DNA from: Bacilliculturomica massiliensis
GTDB lineage: Bacteria > Bacillota > Clostridia > Peptostreptococcales > Anaerovoracaceae
Direction of reading: 5' to 3'
NCBI RefSeq assembly: GCF_900605495.1
Contig: NZ_LR027603.1
Location: 1,427,997-1,491,996 of the forward strand
DNA: 64,000 nt
Below, piece by piece: positions 33,909 through 43,006 of this stretch. The notes under the pieces are model-generated. The model ran no database searches. It had not been told where the DNA came from and worked only from the letters and a program-made list of their open reading frames with translations. The number at the start of each line of letters is the position of its first letter. Positions within the stretch are counted from its first letter, which is position 1. The position numbers were made by a program, and so were the translations under genes.

Positions 33909-34919
33909 TCAGATAAAGCTGTCCTCGATCTCGTGCTTTCTGGTTCTGGTCATCAGAGCCGGAACGGCTTCCCGGGCGTCGATCTTCTCGTTTATCACAT
34001 TGTAGATCGCTTCTGTGATCGGCATTTCCACGCCGTTTTTTTTGGCAAGCTCATAGGCGGCCTCCGTGGTGAACATTCCTTCTACCACCATGCCCACGCG
34101 CTTGGTCGCCTCCGACGGAGCCACGCCTTCGCCGATCATAATGCCGCAGCGGCGGTTTCTGCTGTGCATGCTGGTGCAGGTCACGATCAGATCGCCCATG
34201 CCGGACAGCCCTCCGAAGGTGGAGAGCTGAGCCCCCAGCTTTACGCCCAGACGGGACATTTCCACCATCCCTCTGGTCATCATCGCCGCTTTGGCGTTGT
34301 CTCCGAAGCCCATGCCGTCGGATATGCCCGCGCCCAATGCGATGATGTTTTTCAATGCGCCGCCCAGCTCTACTCCGGCCACGTCGGAGTTGGTGTAGAC
34401 GCGCAGACTCTCGCTCATAAACACGTCCTGTATATATTCCGCCAGTTCACGGTCCTCTGAGGCGGAGACCACAGTGGTAGGCATTCCTCTGCCTACCTCC
34501 TCGGCGTGGGACGGGCCGGAGAGCACCACATATCTGGCGCCGGGCAGTTTTTCTTCCGCGATCTGAGACATGCGCAGAAGGGTCTTCTGCTCGATCCCCT
34601 TCGCCACGTTCACCAGCACCATCTCCGGTTTCAGGTAAGGGACCGCCGATTCCAGCGCGCTTCTGAAATGCTGTGCAGGCGCAGAAAACAGAACCACATC
34701 CGCCCCCTGGATGGCCTCCTGGGGATCGCCCACCGGCTTCAGCTGTTCGCTGAACATGACGCCGGGCAGATACCGCCGGTTCTCCCGGTTTTCCTTCAGC
34801 TCCTTCACATGCTCCGGATTAATGTCCCACATGCATACCTCGTGCCCTTTTCCGCTGAGACTGACAGCCAGAGCCGTACCCCAGCTTCCGGCGCCTAAAA
34901 CAGCAATTTTCTTTTCCAT
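33909..34919 (-). CDS. gpsA: NAD(P)-dependent glycerol-3-phosphate dehydrogenase
   Basis: GpsA reduces DHAP to sn-glycerol-3-phosphate for phospholipid synthesis. The 336-residue protein starts IAVLGAGSWGTALAVSLSGKGH (split at the Rossmann turn) and has NVAKGIEQKT, VLSGPSHAEEVGRG, the catalytic-lysine region ALKNIIALGAGISDGMG and GLSGMGDLIVTCTS. It lies downstream of plsY and der in the same direction, a common cluster that hands G3P to PlsY. Confidence 0.97.
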   Translation of the reverse strand: MEKKIAVLGAGSWGTALAVSLSGKGHEVCMWDINPEHVKELKENRENRRYLPGVMFSEQLKPVGDPQEAIQGADVVLFSAPAQHFRSALESAVPYLKPEMVLVNVAKGIEQKTLLRMSQIAEEKLPGARYVVLSGPSHAEEVGRGMPTTVVSASEDRELAEYIQDVFMSESLRVYTNSDVAGVELGGALKNIIALGAGISDGMGFGDNAKAAMMTRGMVEMSRLGVKLGAQLSTFGGLSGMGDLIVTCTSMHSRNRRCGIMIGEGVAPSEATKRVGMVVEGMFTTEAAYELAKKNGVEMPITEAIYNVINEKIDAREAVPALMTRTRKHEIEDSFI

Positions 34920-35001
34920 GATCCGTCCTTTCTCCGGCAGCCGTCCGCCGGCCGCGTTCTTATGAAAATACAGGGCATACCTCCCTGTCTGCCTTTCCCG
35001 T

Positions 35002-35643
35002 CTATTTTTTGAAGCTGATCTTCGGCTCCTGTCCTTTGCAGATACGGACGATGTTCGACCGATGCTTCCACAGTACGATGAGAGCCAGCAGACTCAGGGG
35101 CAGGATATAATCCGGGGCGAAAAACCAGGCCAGGACCGGCAGCGACAGAGCCGCCAGAACAGAGCCTACCGATACCCTCCGGGACAGGACGATGCCTGTC
35201 ACCGCGATGAGAAGCAGGCCCAGACCGATCTGCCACTGAAACGTGACCAGCGCCCCGAATCCGGTGGCGATGCCCTTGCCTCCCCGGAACCCGAAGAACA
35301 CCGGCCAGATATGCCCAAGCAGAACGGCCGCGCAGCAGATCATGGCCAGCAGATCCGCTTCCGGCAGGAAGTATGTACCCGCCAGCCGCCCCAGCCAAAC
35401 GGCCAGGACGCCCTTGAAAATATCCACCAGCAGCGTTTCCGCGGCGGCCTTCTTTCCCAGCACCCTCAGCACGTTGGTGGTGCCGGCGTTTCCGCTGCCT
35501 TCCTTTTTAATATCTATGCCGTGCAGTCTTCCGATCAGGATCGCCGGCGAAATATTTCCGATGAAATAAGCTGCCAGGGCTGCGATCAGGCAGACCGCCG
35601 CGCCTTCCCAGCTCATCTGCGATATGACGATCACGCTATACAT
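35002..35643 (-). CDS. plsY: Glycerol-3-phosphate acyltransferase PlsY
   Basis: PlsY moves an acyl group from acyl-phosphate to glycerol-3-phosphate, the first step of phosphatidic acid synthesis. The 213-residue multi-pass protein has the three conserved loops: SGNAGTTNVLRVLG, HIWPVFFGFRGGKGIATG and the late VLWKHRSNIVRI. The ATG at 35643 overlaps the der stop by 8 bp and has an AAAGGTG site upstream; an extension to 35709 would lie wholly inside der. Confidence 0.95.
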   Translation of the reverse strand: MYSVIVISQMSWEGAAVCLIAALAAYFIGNISPAILIGRLHGIDIKKEGSGNAGTTNVLRVLGKKAAAETLLVDIFKGVLAVWLGRLAGTYFLPEADLLAMICCAAVLLGHIWPVFFGFRGGKGIATGFGALVTFQWQIGLGLLLIAVTGIVLSRRVSVGSVLAALSLPVLAWFFAPDYILPLSLLALIVLWKHRSNIVRICKGQEPKISFKK

Positions 35644-36964
35644 CTTCCTTTTCACCTTTCTCCCTGAAAACAAATTTGATAGAAGTTCCTTCAAATCCGA
35701 AGCCTTCACGGATCTTATTCTCCAGGTATCTGGCGTAGGAAAAGTGCATCAGCTCCCTGCTGTTGATCTTGAACGTAAACAGCGGCGGCTTCACACCCAC
35801 CTGGGATACATAGTAGATCTTCAGACGTCTTCCTTTATCCGAAGGCGGATTGTTCATCAGCGTGGCGTCGGCGATGAGACTGTTCAGCTGACCGGTGGAC
35901 ACCCGCATGGCCCTGCTCTCCGCCACGTGTTTGGCCATAGCCATCACCGCCGGCAGTCTCTGATTTTTCAATACGGAGATGAACAGCACCGGGGCGTAGG
36001 GCATGAAGGAAAGCTCGCTGCGCACGGTCTTTTCGTAATCCCTCATGGTGTTGGTCTCTTTCGTCAGCAGATCCCACTTATTTACCACCACGACGATGCC
36101 CTTGCCGGCTTCATGGGCGACGCCTGCGATCTTTTTATCCTGCTCCGTCACGCCTTCCACAGCGTCCAGCACCAGCAGACACACGTCGCAGCGCTCGATG
36201 GCGGATATGGCGCGGATAACGCTGTACTTCTCGATATCTCCCGTCACCTTGCTCTTTCTGCGGATCCCCGCGGTGTCGATGAGCAGGTAATCTTCCCCGT
36301 CATAGGTGAACGGCGTGTCGATGGAATCTCTGGTGGTACCGGCGATATCGCTGACGATCACGCGGTTCTCTCCCAGAAACGCGTTGATCAGCGAGGATTT
36401 CCCCACATTCGGCTTTCCGATGACAGCGATCTTGATCTCGTCTTCATTTTCCGGCTCAAAAGCCTCCGGCGGAAATTTCTCCATCATCAGGTCCAGCAGT
36501 TCGCCCAGTCCCAGCTGGTTTGCCGCCGAGATCGCCACGGGATCTCCCAGTCCCAGTTCGTAGAGATCATAGAAGTCCTCGGGCAGATTCCTGGTGTCGA
36601 TCTTATTGGCCACCAGTATAACGTCCTTGCCCTTTCTTCGGAGCATGGACGCCACTTCCCGGTCCGCCGCCGTCACGCCGGCCCGCCCGTCCACGAGAAA
36701 AAGTATGACCGATGCCGTCTCCATGGCGATCTCCGCCTGGGCCCGCATCTGAGAGAGGATGATATCGTCGCTGTCGGGCTCGATCCCCCCTGTGTCGATC
36801 ATGATAAAAGGGACGCTCCTCCACTCTGCTTCCGCGTAGATCCTGTCCCGCGTCACACCGGGCGTATCCTCCACGATGGACACTCTGCGCCCTACGATCT
36901 TATTAAAAAATGTAGATTTTCCTACGTTGGGCCGTCCCACGACGGCAACGATGGGTTTACTCAT
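35636..36964 (-). CDS. der: Ribosome-assembly GTPase Der (EngA)
   Basis: Der has two tandem GTPase domains and a KH-like C-terminal domain and is needed for 50S assembly. The 442-residue product shows G1 GRPNVGKS (residues about 9-16) and GKPNVGKS (about 182-189), with DTGG and DTAG G3 loops and both NKID and NKWD G4 motifs. The start at 36964 has GGGAGG at 9 bases; an upstream open frame to 37009 lacks support. It is the first gene of der-plsY-gpsA. Confidence 0.97.
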   Translation of the reverse strand: MSKPIVAVVGRPNVGKSTFFNKIVGRRVSIVEDTPGVTRDRIYAEAEWRSVPFIMIDTGGIEPDSDDIILSQMRAQAEIAMETASVILFLVDGRAGVTAADREVASMLRRKGKDVILVANKIDTRNLPEDFYDLYELGLGDPVAISAANQLGLGELLDLMMEKFPPEAFEPENEDEIKIAVIGKPNVGKSSLINAFLGENRVIVSDIAGTTRDSIDTPFTYDGEDYLLIDTAGIRRKSKVTGDIEKYSVIRAISAIERCDVCLLVLDAVEGVTEQDKKIAGVAHEAGKGIVVVVNKWDLLTKETNTMRDYEKTVRSELSFMPYAPVLFISVLKNQRLPAVMAMAKHVAESRAMRVSTGQLNSLIADATLMNNPPSDKGRRLKIYYVSQVGVKPPLFTFKINSRELMHFSYARYLENKIREGFGFEGTSIKFVFREKGEKEDV

Positions 36965-37072
36965 CTGTATTTTCCTCCCTTTCGGTCTCTTAGATCGGCC
37001 GCCGGCCATATCCGAACCGCCGTACCGCCGCGTTGTCCCCGGACCGTGGCTATTTTACCACGTTTCCCGGGC

Positions 37073-37669
37073 TCACACAAGCAGATCCAGGTACTCCTGA
37101 TTGTTTGCCCTGACGTATTTCATGGTAGCCGGATCCCCGTGTCCCGGGTAGATGGTCATGTCGTTTCCCCATTTTGCGCAGATCTCATTGATGGTGCGGG
37201 CCATATCGGTCTCCGATCCCCCCTCCAGATCCGTGCGTCCCAGGTCCACATTGAAGATCGTATCGCCTGTAAAGACTGCCTTGCTCCGGTCGCTCTCCGA
37301 ATAAAAGCAGACGCCGCCGGCCGTATGGCCCGGCGTGTGCAGGACCAGCAGACTCTCGTCGCCGATGAAAAACCGTTCTCCGCCTGACAGCATGACGTCC
37401 ACCGGCTTTTTGTACAGATCGCAGTCGTCTCTGTGGAGATACACAGGAATATCCCACTCCTTTTTCAGCTTATCCACCGCTCCCACGTGATCGTAGTGAC
37501 AGTGAGTCAGCAGGATGCCCCGAACCTTCAGCCTGAGCTTTTCGCACTCTGCGATAAACGCCTCGCCCCGGTACCCCGGATCGATGATGTAACACTCCCC
37601 GCCTTCCTGATCGTAAACGATATACCCGTTGCTTTCCAGATTTCCGCCTATCAGCCTTTTTATTTTCAT
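37073..37669 (-). CDS. MBL-fold metallo-hydrolase, glyoxalase II-like
   Basis: The 198-residue protein carries the binuclear zinc motif THCHYDHVG near residue 55, the third histidine in HTPGHTAGG near residue 111, and FTGDTIFN and YPGHGDPATM further on. This is the short YcbL/GloB-like branch that cleaves thioesters or acts as a general hydrolase; the exact substrate is not shown. GGAAGAGAT precedes the ATG. It stands alone upstream of der. Confidence 0.88.
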   Translation of the reverse strand: MKIKRLIGGNLESNGYIVYDQEGGECYIIDPGYRGEAFIAECEKLRLKVRGILLTHCHYDHVGAVDKLKKEWDIPVYLHRDDCDLYKKPVDVMLSGGERFFIGDESLLVLHTPGHTAGGVCFYSESDRSKAVFTGDTIFNVDLGRTDLEGGSETDMARTINEICAKWGNDMTIYPGHGDPATMKYVRANNQEYLDLLV

Positions 37670-37836
37670 GTGATCTCTTCCTCTCGGTCCTCTCTACAGT
37701 ATGCCCATTCCCGGCCTGATTATCTCCTGACATCATACCACAGAGAACGGGCGGCCGTCAACGAGCGGCGCCGTCCGGTTTCCGCCCGGACGCGGCTCCG
37801 CTCTCTTTCGTCCTTCCGTCAAAAATGAAAAGCAGG

Positions 37837-37864
37837 TTGCTTTCACAGGAAAAAATGGTACAAT
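37837..37864 (+). promoter_or_regulatory. Promoter of the trkA-trkH operon
   Basis: TTGCTT at 37837-37842, a 16-bp spacer and TACAAT at 37859-37864 with an extended TGG lie 43 bp before the trkA ATG. Confidence 0.6.
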
Positions 37865-37906
37865 GATAAGATGAATAAAGAACTTTAAAAATTCTGGAGG
37901 AAAAAC

Positions 37907-39271
37907 ATGAAAGTCGCAATCATCGGAGCCGGGAAACTTGGCATCACTATCACGGAAGCCCTTCTCGGCGGCGATAACGAAGTCACTCTGGTGGACAAAA
38001 ACGCTGATCTGCTGCAGAAAGTCGGCAATCAGCTGGACCTGCTCACCCTGACCGCCAACGCCAAGCAGATCGACGTCATGAAGGAACTTAAGATCTGGAC
38101 CTATGACTACCTGGTGGCTGTGACGGATAATGATGAAAAAAATATCGTCATCTGCTCCTTTGCCAAGCATCTGGGATGCCCCAAGGTAATCGCCCGCATC
38201 CGGGACCCGGAGCACTTCCGTCAGCTGGACTTTATAAAGGAAGCCATGGGCATCGACTATATCGTCAATCCGGATCTGTCTATCTCCAACGAAATATATA
38301 AGTATCTGGTAGAAAAATACAGTCTGTCCGGCGGCAGCTACGCCAGCGGCAAGATCGCCGTGGTGGAGTTCTCCACGGACAAGCTGCCTGTGCTCATCGA
38401 CAAGCCCATTCACAGCGTTTCAAAGATCCTGGGGGACATGCTGGTGACGGCCATCTCAAGAAACGGCAAGGTCATCATCCCAAAAGGCGATACCGTTCTT
38501 CTGGCCGGAGACCGGCTCTATGTGCTGGGGCTGGACGAGCCCATCCGCAAATTGAACGACATCGTCCACGACAAAGATCAGTATACCGACCTGCAGCGGG
38601 TCATGATCGCCGGCGGCGGAAAAGTCGGCTTTTACCTGGCCCAGAAGCTCTCCAAATTCGGCGTGGCGGTCAAGCTCATCGAGATCGACCGGGCCCGCTG
38701 CGAATACCTGTCGGAGCATCTGGACAACGTGATGGTGCTCCACGGCGACGCCACCGATCCCAACCTGCTGGCGGAAGAAAACATCGACGAGATGGACGCC
38801 TTCGTCACAGTCACCGGCTACGACGAGGAGAATCTTCTCCTGGCGCTCATGGCAAATCAGCACAATATCGAGGACGTGGTGGCCAAGGTCAGCCGCAAAA
38901 GCTACGCCCAACTCATCGAGAAGATGGGGATCAGCATGGCTCTCAACCCGCTGGATATGACCGCCACCAATATACTCCGGTTCATACAGGGGTCCACCCA
39001 CATCATCTTCTCCCAGCTCATACAGGGGCAGGCGGAGTTCATCGAGATCGCCGCGGACCACCACATGCGCATGATGAATATCCCTCTCTCCAAGCTGGAT
39101 CTGCCCGAGGGCGTCATCATCGCCGCCATACACCGGGGAGACGAGGCCATTATTCCCACGGGCAGCACGGAGATCAAGGAAGGCGACCGGGTCATCATCC
39201 TCTGCCTGCTCTCCAACATCACCAAACTGGAAAAGCTGTTCCATTCCAAACGCTCGAAATTCTTCCAATAA
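37907..39271 (+). CDS. trkA: Trk potassium transporter peripheral NAD-binding subunit TrkA
   Basis: TrkA gates the TrkH channel in response to nucleotides. The 454-residue protein has two RCK modules: IIGAGKLGITITEAL at the N-terminus and IAGGGKVGFYLAQKL near residue 233. Each is followed by a TrkA-C ligand domain (about 140-220 and 370-450). GGAGG sits before the ATG. trkH follows 18 bp downstream. Confidence 0.95.
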   Translation: MKVAIIGAGKLGITITEALLGGDNEVTLVDKNADLLQKVGNQLDLLTLTANAKQIDVMKELKIWTYDYLVAVTDNDEKNIVICSFAKHLGCPKVIARIRDPEHFRQLDFIKEAMGIDYIVNPDLSISNEIYKYLVEKYSLSGGSYASGKIAVVEFSTDKLPVLIDKPIHSVSKILGDMLVTAISRNGKVIIPKGDTVLLAGDRLYVLGLDEPIRKLNDIVHDKDQYTDLQRVMIAGGGKVGFYLAQKLSKFGVAVKLIEIDRARCEYLSEHLDNVMVLHGDATDPNLLAEENIDEMDAFVTVTGYDEENLLLALMANQHNIEDVVAKVSRKSYAQLIEKMGISMALNPLDMTATNILRFIQGSTHIIFSQLIQGQAEFIEIAADHHMRMMNIPLSKLDLPEGVIIAAIHRGDEAIIPTGSTEIKEGDRVIILCLLSNITKLEKLFHSKRSKFFQ

Positions 39272-39289
39272 CAGAAAGGCTTTTCACCC

Positions 39290-40756
39290 ATGGTTTTGAA
39301 TTATCGGCTGATTGCCAAGATTATGTCTGCCATTCTGGTCCTCATCGGCGCGTCGATGATCCCCTCCATGGCCGTATCGCTCCTGTACGGCGACACCGTG
39401 TCGGCAGCTGCGTTTCTCAAATGCATGGTTCCAATGATCCTCGTGGGCGCCGTGCTCATGAAAAAGATCCGGCCCTGGTCCAGGACGCTGCGTATGCGGG
39501 ACGGCTTCCTCACCGTGGCGCTCTGCTGGTTGCTGGCCTCCCTTTTGGGCGGCCTTCCTTTTGTTCTGTCCGGGGCCATCCCCTCTTTCGTGGACGCCTT
39601 CTTTGAGACAGCCTCCGGTTTTACCACCACCGGTTCCTCGATCCTCACGGACATCGAGGTGCTGCCCAGGGGCATCCTGTTCTGGCGTTCCTTCACCCAC
39701 TGGCTGGGCGGCATGGGGATCCTGGTTTTCTTCATCGCCCTGCTCCCGTCCCTGGGCATCGGCGGCCAGAACATCGTCAACGCGGAGACCACCGGTCCCA
39801 TCAAAGACAAACTGACGGCGAAGATCTCCGATTCCGCCAAGCTGCTCTATACCATCTACATCGGCATGACTGTCATCGAGGTGGTCCTGCTGTGTCTGGG
39901 AGGCATGAGTCTGTATGACTCTCTGGTCCACACCTTCGGCACTGTGGGCACCGGCGGTCTTTCCGTATACAACAGCAGCATCGGCCATTACGGCAGCGCC
40001 TACATCCATGTGGTCATCGCCGTCTTCATGATGCTGGCCGGAATCAACTTCAACTTGTACTACCATCTGATCTCCGGCAATCCCCGGGAATTCTTTTCCG
40101 ATTACGAGCTGCGGGGCTACATCGCCATACTGGGCATCGCCACGGGACTGATCGCGATCGATCTGGTGCGCAGCGGAATATACGACGGAGCCGGCGAAGC
40201 GCTGCGCTATTCCTTCTTCCAGAGCTCGTCCATCATCACCACCACCGGGTATTCCACCACTAACTTCGACCTCTGGCCCACCTTCAGCAAGATGGTCCTG
40301 TTCATCCTCATGTTCGTGGGCGGCTGCTCTTCTTCTACCGGAGGCGGCGTTAAAGTGATCCGCGTGCTCCTGCTGTTTAAACTGGTGCGCAGAGGCCTGT
40401 ACCGCAGGCTCCATCCCCGGGCGGTAGTGCCCCTGAAGCTGGGCGGAAGGGCTCTGCCCTCCGAGGTGATGTCCGGCGTCTCCAGCTTCATCTTCCTCTA
40501 TATCGGGCTGCTCTTTGCGGGGACGCTGCTCCTGTCCTTCGAGGGCTTTGATCTGGTGTCCACCTTCACCGCGGTGCTTGCCTCCATCGGCAATATCGGG
40601 CCCGGTTTTGAGCTGGTTGGTCCGTCCATGAACTACAGCATCTTCTCCGCACCGGCGAAGATCCTGCTGTCCATCTATATGATCATCGGACGGCTGGAAC
40701 TGTTCACCATCATCCTGCTGGCCACTCCCACCTTCTGGAATCCCGACCGGCGCTGA
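39290..40756 (+). CDS. trkH: Trk potassium transporter membrane subunit TrkH, first copy
   Basis: The 488-residue membrane protein has the repeated membrane-pore-membrane pattern of TrkH/KtrB with selectivity segments such as ASGFTTTGSSIL (about residue 107), TFGTVGTGGLSVYNSS and TTTGYSTTNFD, ending in GRLELFTIILL. It imports potassium with TrkA. A second closely related copy follows directly. Confidence 0.95.
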   Translation: MVLNYRLIAKIMSAILVLIGASMIPSMAVSLLYGDTVSAAAFLKCMVPMILVGAVLMKKIRPWSRTLRMRDGFLTVALCWLLASLLGGLPFVLSGAIPSFVDAFFETASGFTTTGSSILTDIEVLPRGILFWRSFTHWLGGMGILVFFIALLPSLGIGGQNIVNAETTGPIKDKLTAKISDSAKLLYTIYIGMTVIEVVLLCLGGMSLYDSLVHTFGTVGTGGLSVYNSSIGHYGSAYIHVVIAVFMMLAGINFNLYYHLISGNPREFFSDYELRGYIAILGIATGLIAIDLVRSGIYDGAGEALRYSFFQSSSIITTTGYSTTNFDLWPTFSKMVLFILMFVGGCSSSTGGGVKVIRVLLLFKLVRRGLYRRLHPRAVVPLKLGGRALPSEVMSGVSSFIFLYIGLLFAGTLLLSFEGFDLVSTFTAVLASIGNIGPGFELVGPSMNYSIFSAPAKILLSIYMIIGRLELFTIILLATPTFWNPDRR

Positions 40757-40774
40757 TCGAAGGTGCCGGCGGAT

Positions 40775-40802
40775 CCTTTGCAACATCACCTTTGCAACAT
40801 CA
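40775..40802 (+). repeat. 14-bp tandem duplication before the second trkH
   Basis: CCTTTGCAACATCA occurs twice in direct succession at 40775-40788 and 40789-40802, just before the ribosome site of the second trkH. It looks like a recent slip duplication. Confidence 0.85.
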
Positions 40803-40821
40803 CATCAGGAGGTTTATCCAC

Positions 40822-42291
40822 ATGTCTCTGAATTATCCCGTCATAGGAAAAATAGTGGGAACGACGCTGATCATTCTTGGCTGCGCCATGATGCCCTCTC
40901 TGCTGGTCTCCGCCGTTCTCGGCGAGACGCAGACCATCGCAGCGTTTCTGGCGGCCATCATTCCCCTGCTGGCGGCGGGCTGGTTTCTCATATACAGGAT
41001 CCAGCCTGTATCCAACGTTCTGAAGCTGAGAGACGGCTTTCTCACAGTGGCTCTCTGCTGGATCGCCGCATCTCTGGCGGGCGCCGTACCTTATCTCGCA
41101 TCCGGTTCCGTCTCCAGTCTGGCGGACGCGATCTTTGAGTCCACCTCCGGCTTTACCACCACCGGTGCCACGATCTTTAACGACGTGGAGATCCTCCCCC
41201 GGGGTCTGCTGCTGTGGCGTTCCTTCTCACAGTGGCTGGGCGGCATGGGGATCCTGGTCTTCGCCATCTCCCTGCTGCCTGCTCTGGGCATCAGTGGTCA
41301 GATCATCGCCAGAGCGGAGACCCCCGGCCCTACCCTTGAGAAGATGACGCCGAAAATGCACGACTCCGCCAAGATGCTGTATTCCATATACATCGGTCTC
41401 ACCCTCCTGCAGATCGTTCTGCTTCTCTTCGGCGGCATGAGTCTCTTTGATTCCTGTATCTTTACCTTCGGCAGCGTGGCTTCCGGCGGTCTCACCAACT
41501 ATAACGACGGCACCGCTCATTTTGACAGCCCGTACATCGAACTGGTGATCAGCTTTTTCACCGTGTTCGCCTGCGTCAATTTCAGTCTCTACTACACCCT
41601 GGGCAAAGGCCGGGTGCGGGAATTCTTCAAAGATACCGAGCTTCGCGTCTTTCTCATCCTGCTCTTCGTCTCCACCCTGCTGATCAGCGGCGATCTGCTG
41701 GCCGCCGGGACCTACGGAAGCGCCGGCGAGACGCTGCGCTACGGCTTTTTCCACGCGACCTCGTTCATTACCACCACCGGACATGTGACCTCAGATCTGA
41801 TGGTCTGGCCTACCTTTTCCAAATTCCTGCTGCTGACCCTCAGCTTCATCGGCGGCTGCTCCTCTTCCACCGGAGGGGCCATCAAGGTCATACGGGTCAT
41901 CGTGCTCTTTAAACTGATCCACAGAGGGATCTACCGCAGGCTCCATCCCCGGGCGGTAGTGCCCGTAAAAATACGGGGGAAAAACATCCCCTCAGACACG
42001 GTGTCCAACATCACGGCCTTTGTGGTACTGTATTTTCTGGTTTTCCTGTTCGGCGCGCTGATCCTGTCTCTGGAACCCTTCGATTTTCTCACGGCGATCA
42101 GCGCTTCGGCGGCGACCCTGGGCAATATCGGCAGCGGCTTCGGCGCCATGGGCCTGGGCGGAAATTACGCCGCCTTCTCCCATTGGGCCAAGCTGTTCAT
42201 GTCTCTGCTGATGCTGGTGGGACGGCTGGAGCTGTTCACGATCCTGCTGCTGTTTACACCCACCTTCTGGAATCCAGATAAGCAGTATTGA
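40822..42291 (+). CDS. Trk potassium transporter membrane subunit TrkH, second copy
   Basis: This 489-residue protein parallels the first TrkH throughout: SLNYPVIGKIVGTTLIILG, TSGFTTTGATIFNDVEILPRG compressed, FTFGSVASGGLTNYND and HRGIYRRLHPRAVVPVKI. The filter segments differ slightly (GSVASGG in place of GTVGTGG), so ion preference or affinity may differ. AGGAGG at 8 bases supports the ATG at 40822. Both copies presumably share the single TrkA. Confidence 0.93.
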   Translation: MSLNYPVIGKIVGTTLIILGCAMMPSLLVSAVLGETQTIAAFLAAIIPLLAAGWFLIYRIQPVSNVLKLRDGFLTVALCWIAASLAGAVPYLASGSVSSLADAIFESTSGFTTTGATIFNDVEILPRGLLLWRSFSQWLGGMGILVFAISLLPALGISGQIIARAETPGPTLEKMTPKMHDSAKMLYSIYIGLTLLQIVLLLFGGMSLFDSCIFTFGSVASGGLTNYNDGTAHFDSPYIELVISFFTVFACVNFSLYYTLGKGRVREFFKDTELRVFLILLFVSTLLISGDLLAAGTYGSAGETLRYGFFHATSFITTTGHVTSDLMVWPTFSKFLLLTLSFIGGCSSSTGGAIKVIRVIVLFKLIHRGIYRRLHPRAVVPVKIRGKNIPSDTVSNITAFVVLYFLVFLFGALILSLEPFDFLTAISASAATLGNIGSGFGAMGLGGNYAAFSHWAKLFMSLLMLVGRLELFTILLLFTPTFWNPDKQY

Positions 42292-42406
42292 CGCCGTTCT
42301 TCTGTTCAGCAGAGTCCATGGCCGCATAAAAAGCTGTCTCCGAAGCATACTAAAGAAAACGGCGTCCCCAGGGCGCCGTCGAAAGGTACTTGAATGGAGG
42401 CAGCAA

Positions 42407-42829
42407 ATGAAAGTAAGAGATCTGATGACCACCGCCGTCACCTGGGCCAGGCCCAACACATCCATCAGACAGATCGCTAAGCTCATGCGTCAGGAAAACA
42501 TCGGCGCGGTCCCTGTGTGCAGCGACCGGGGCGAGCTTCTGGGCATTGTCACCGACCGGGATATCGTGATCCGCAGTCTCTCCGGAGAGGAAGACAAAGC
42601 GGAAGCGCAGGATATAATGACAAAACATCCGGTGAGCGTTCACCCTGATATGAACACCCATCAGGCGGCGCTTCTGTTCGCCCGCTATCAAGTCCGCCGC
42701 CTGCCTGTGGTGGAGAGCGGCAAGCTCACCGGCATGCTGACGCTGGCGGATCTGGCCAGAAAAACACTGTATATCGACGAAGCCGGAGACGCGCTGTCTG
42801 CGATCTCCCGGCCCAGCACGCTGAACTGA
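42407..42829 (+). CDS. CBS-pair domain protein
   Basis: The 140-residue protein is one Bateman module: two CBS motifs at about residues 8-60 (VRDLMTTAVTWARPNTSIRQ) and 68-125 (AQDIMTKHPVSVHPDMNTHQ), joined by the usual ELLGIVTDRDIVIR. Such proteins bind adenine nucleotides or NAD. GGAGGCAGC precedes the ATG, about 115 bp after the second trkH, so it may report energy state to the potassium system (inference). Confidence 0.9.
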   Translation: MKVRDLMTTAVTWARPNTSIRQIAKLMRQENIGAVPVCSDRGELLGIVTDRDIVIRSLSGEEDKAEAQDIMTKHPVSVHPDMNTHQAALLFARYQVRRLPVVESGKLTGMLTLADLARKTLYIDEAGDALSAISRPSTLN

Positions 42830-42894
42830 CAGGCCCGGCGCCGTGCGCCCCAGCCTGCGGGATGCGCTGGTAAATAAGAAAAAACGTTCTGACA

Positions 42895-42934
42895 GCAAAG
42901 GAGGCTTCATTCGGACGAATGGAGCCTCCTTTGC
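42895..42934. terminator. Long hairpin terminator between the CBS and PaaK-like genes
   Basis: GCAAAGGAGGCT at 42895-42906 pairs with AGCCTCCTTTGC at 42923-42934, with CATTCG/CGAATG pairing inside. It lies between converging genes; reading leftwards a T run appears about 10 bases later. Confidence 0.7.
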
Positions 42935-43006
42935 ACAGATCCAGCAGGATTTTCGAAAAGGATCTTCCGGTCTCCCGGTGCACTAAAGTCGAACTATAGT
43001 CAGCCC

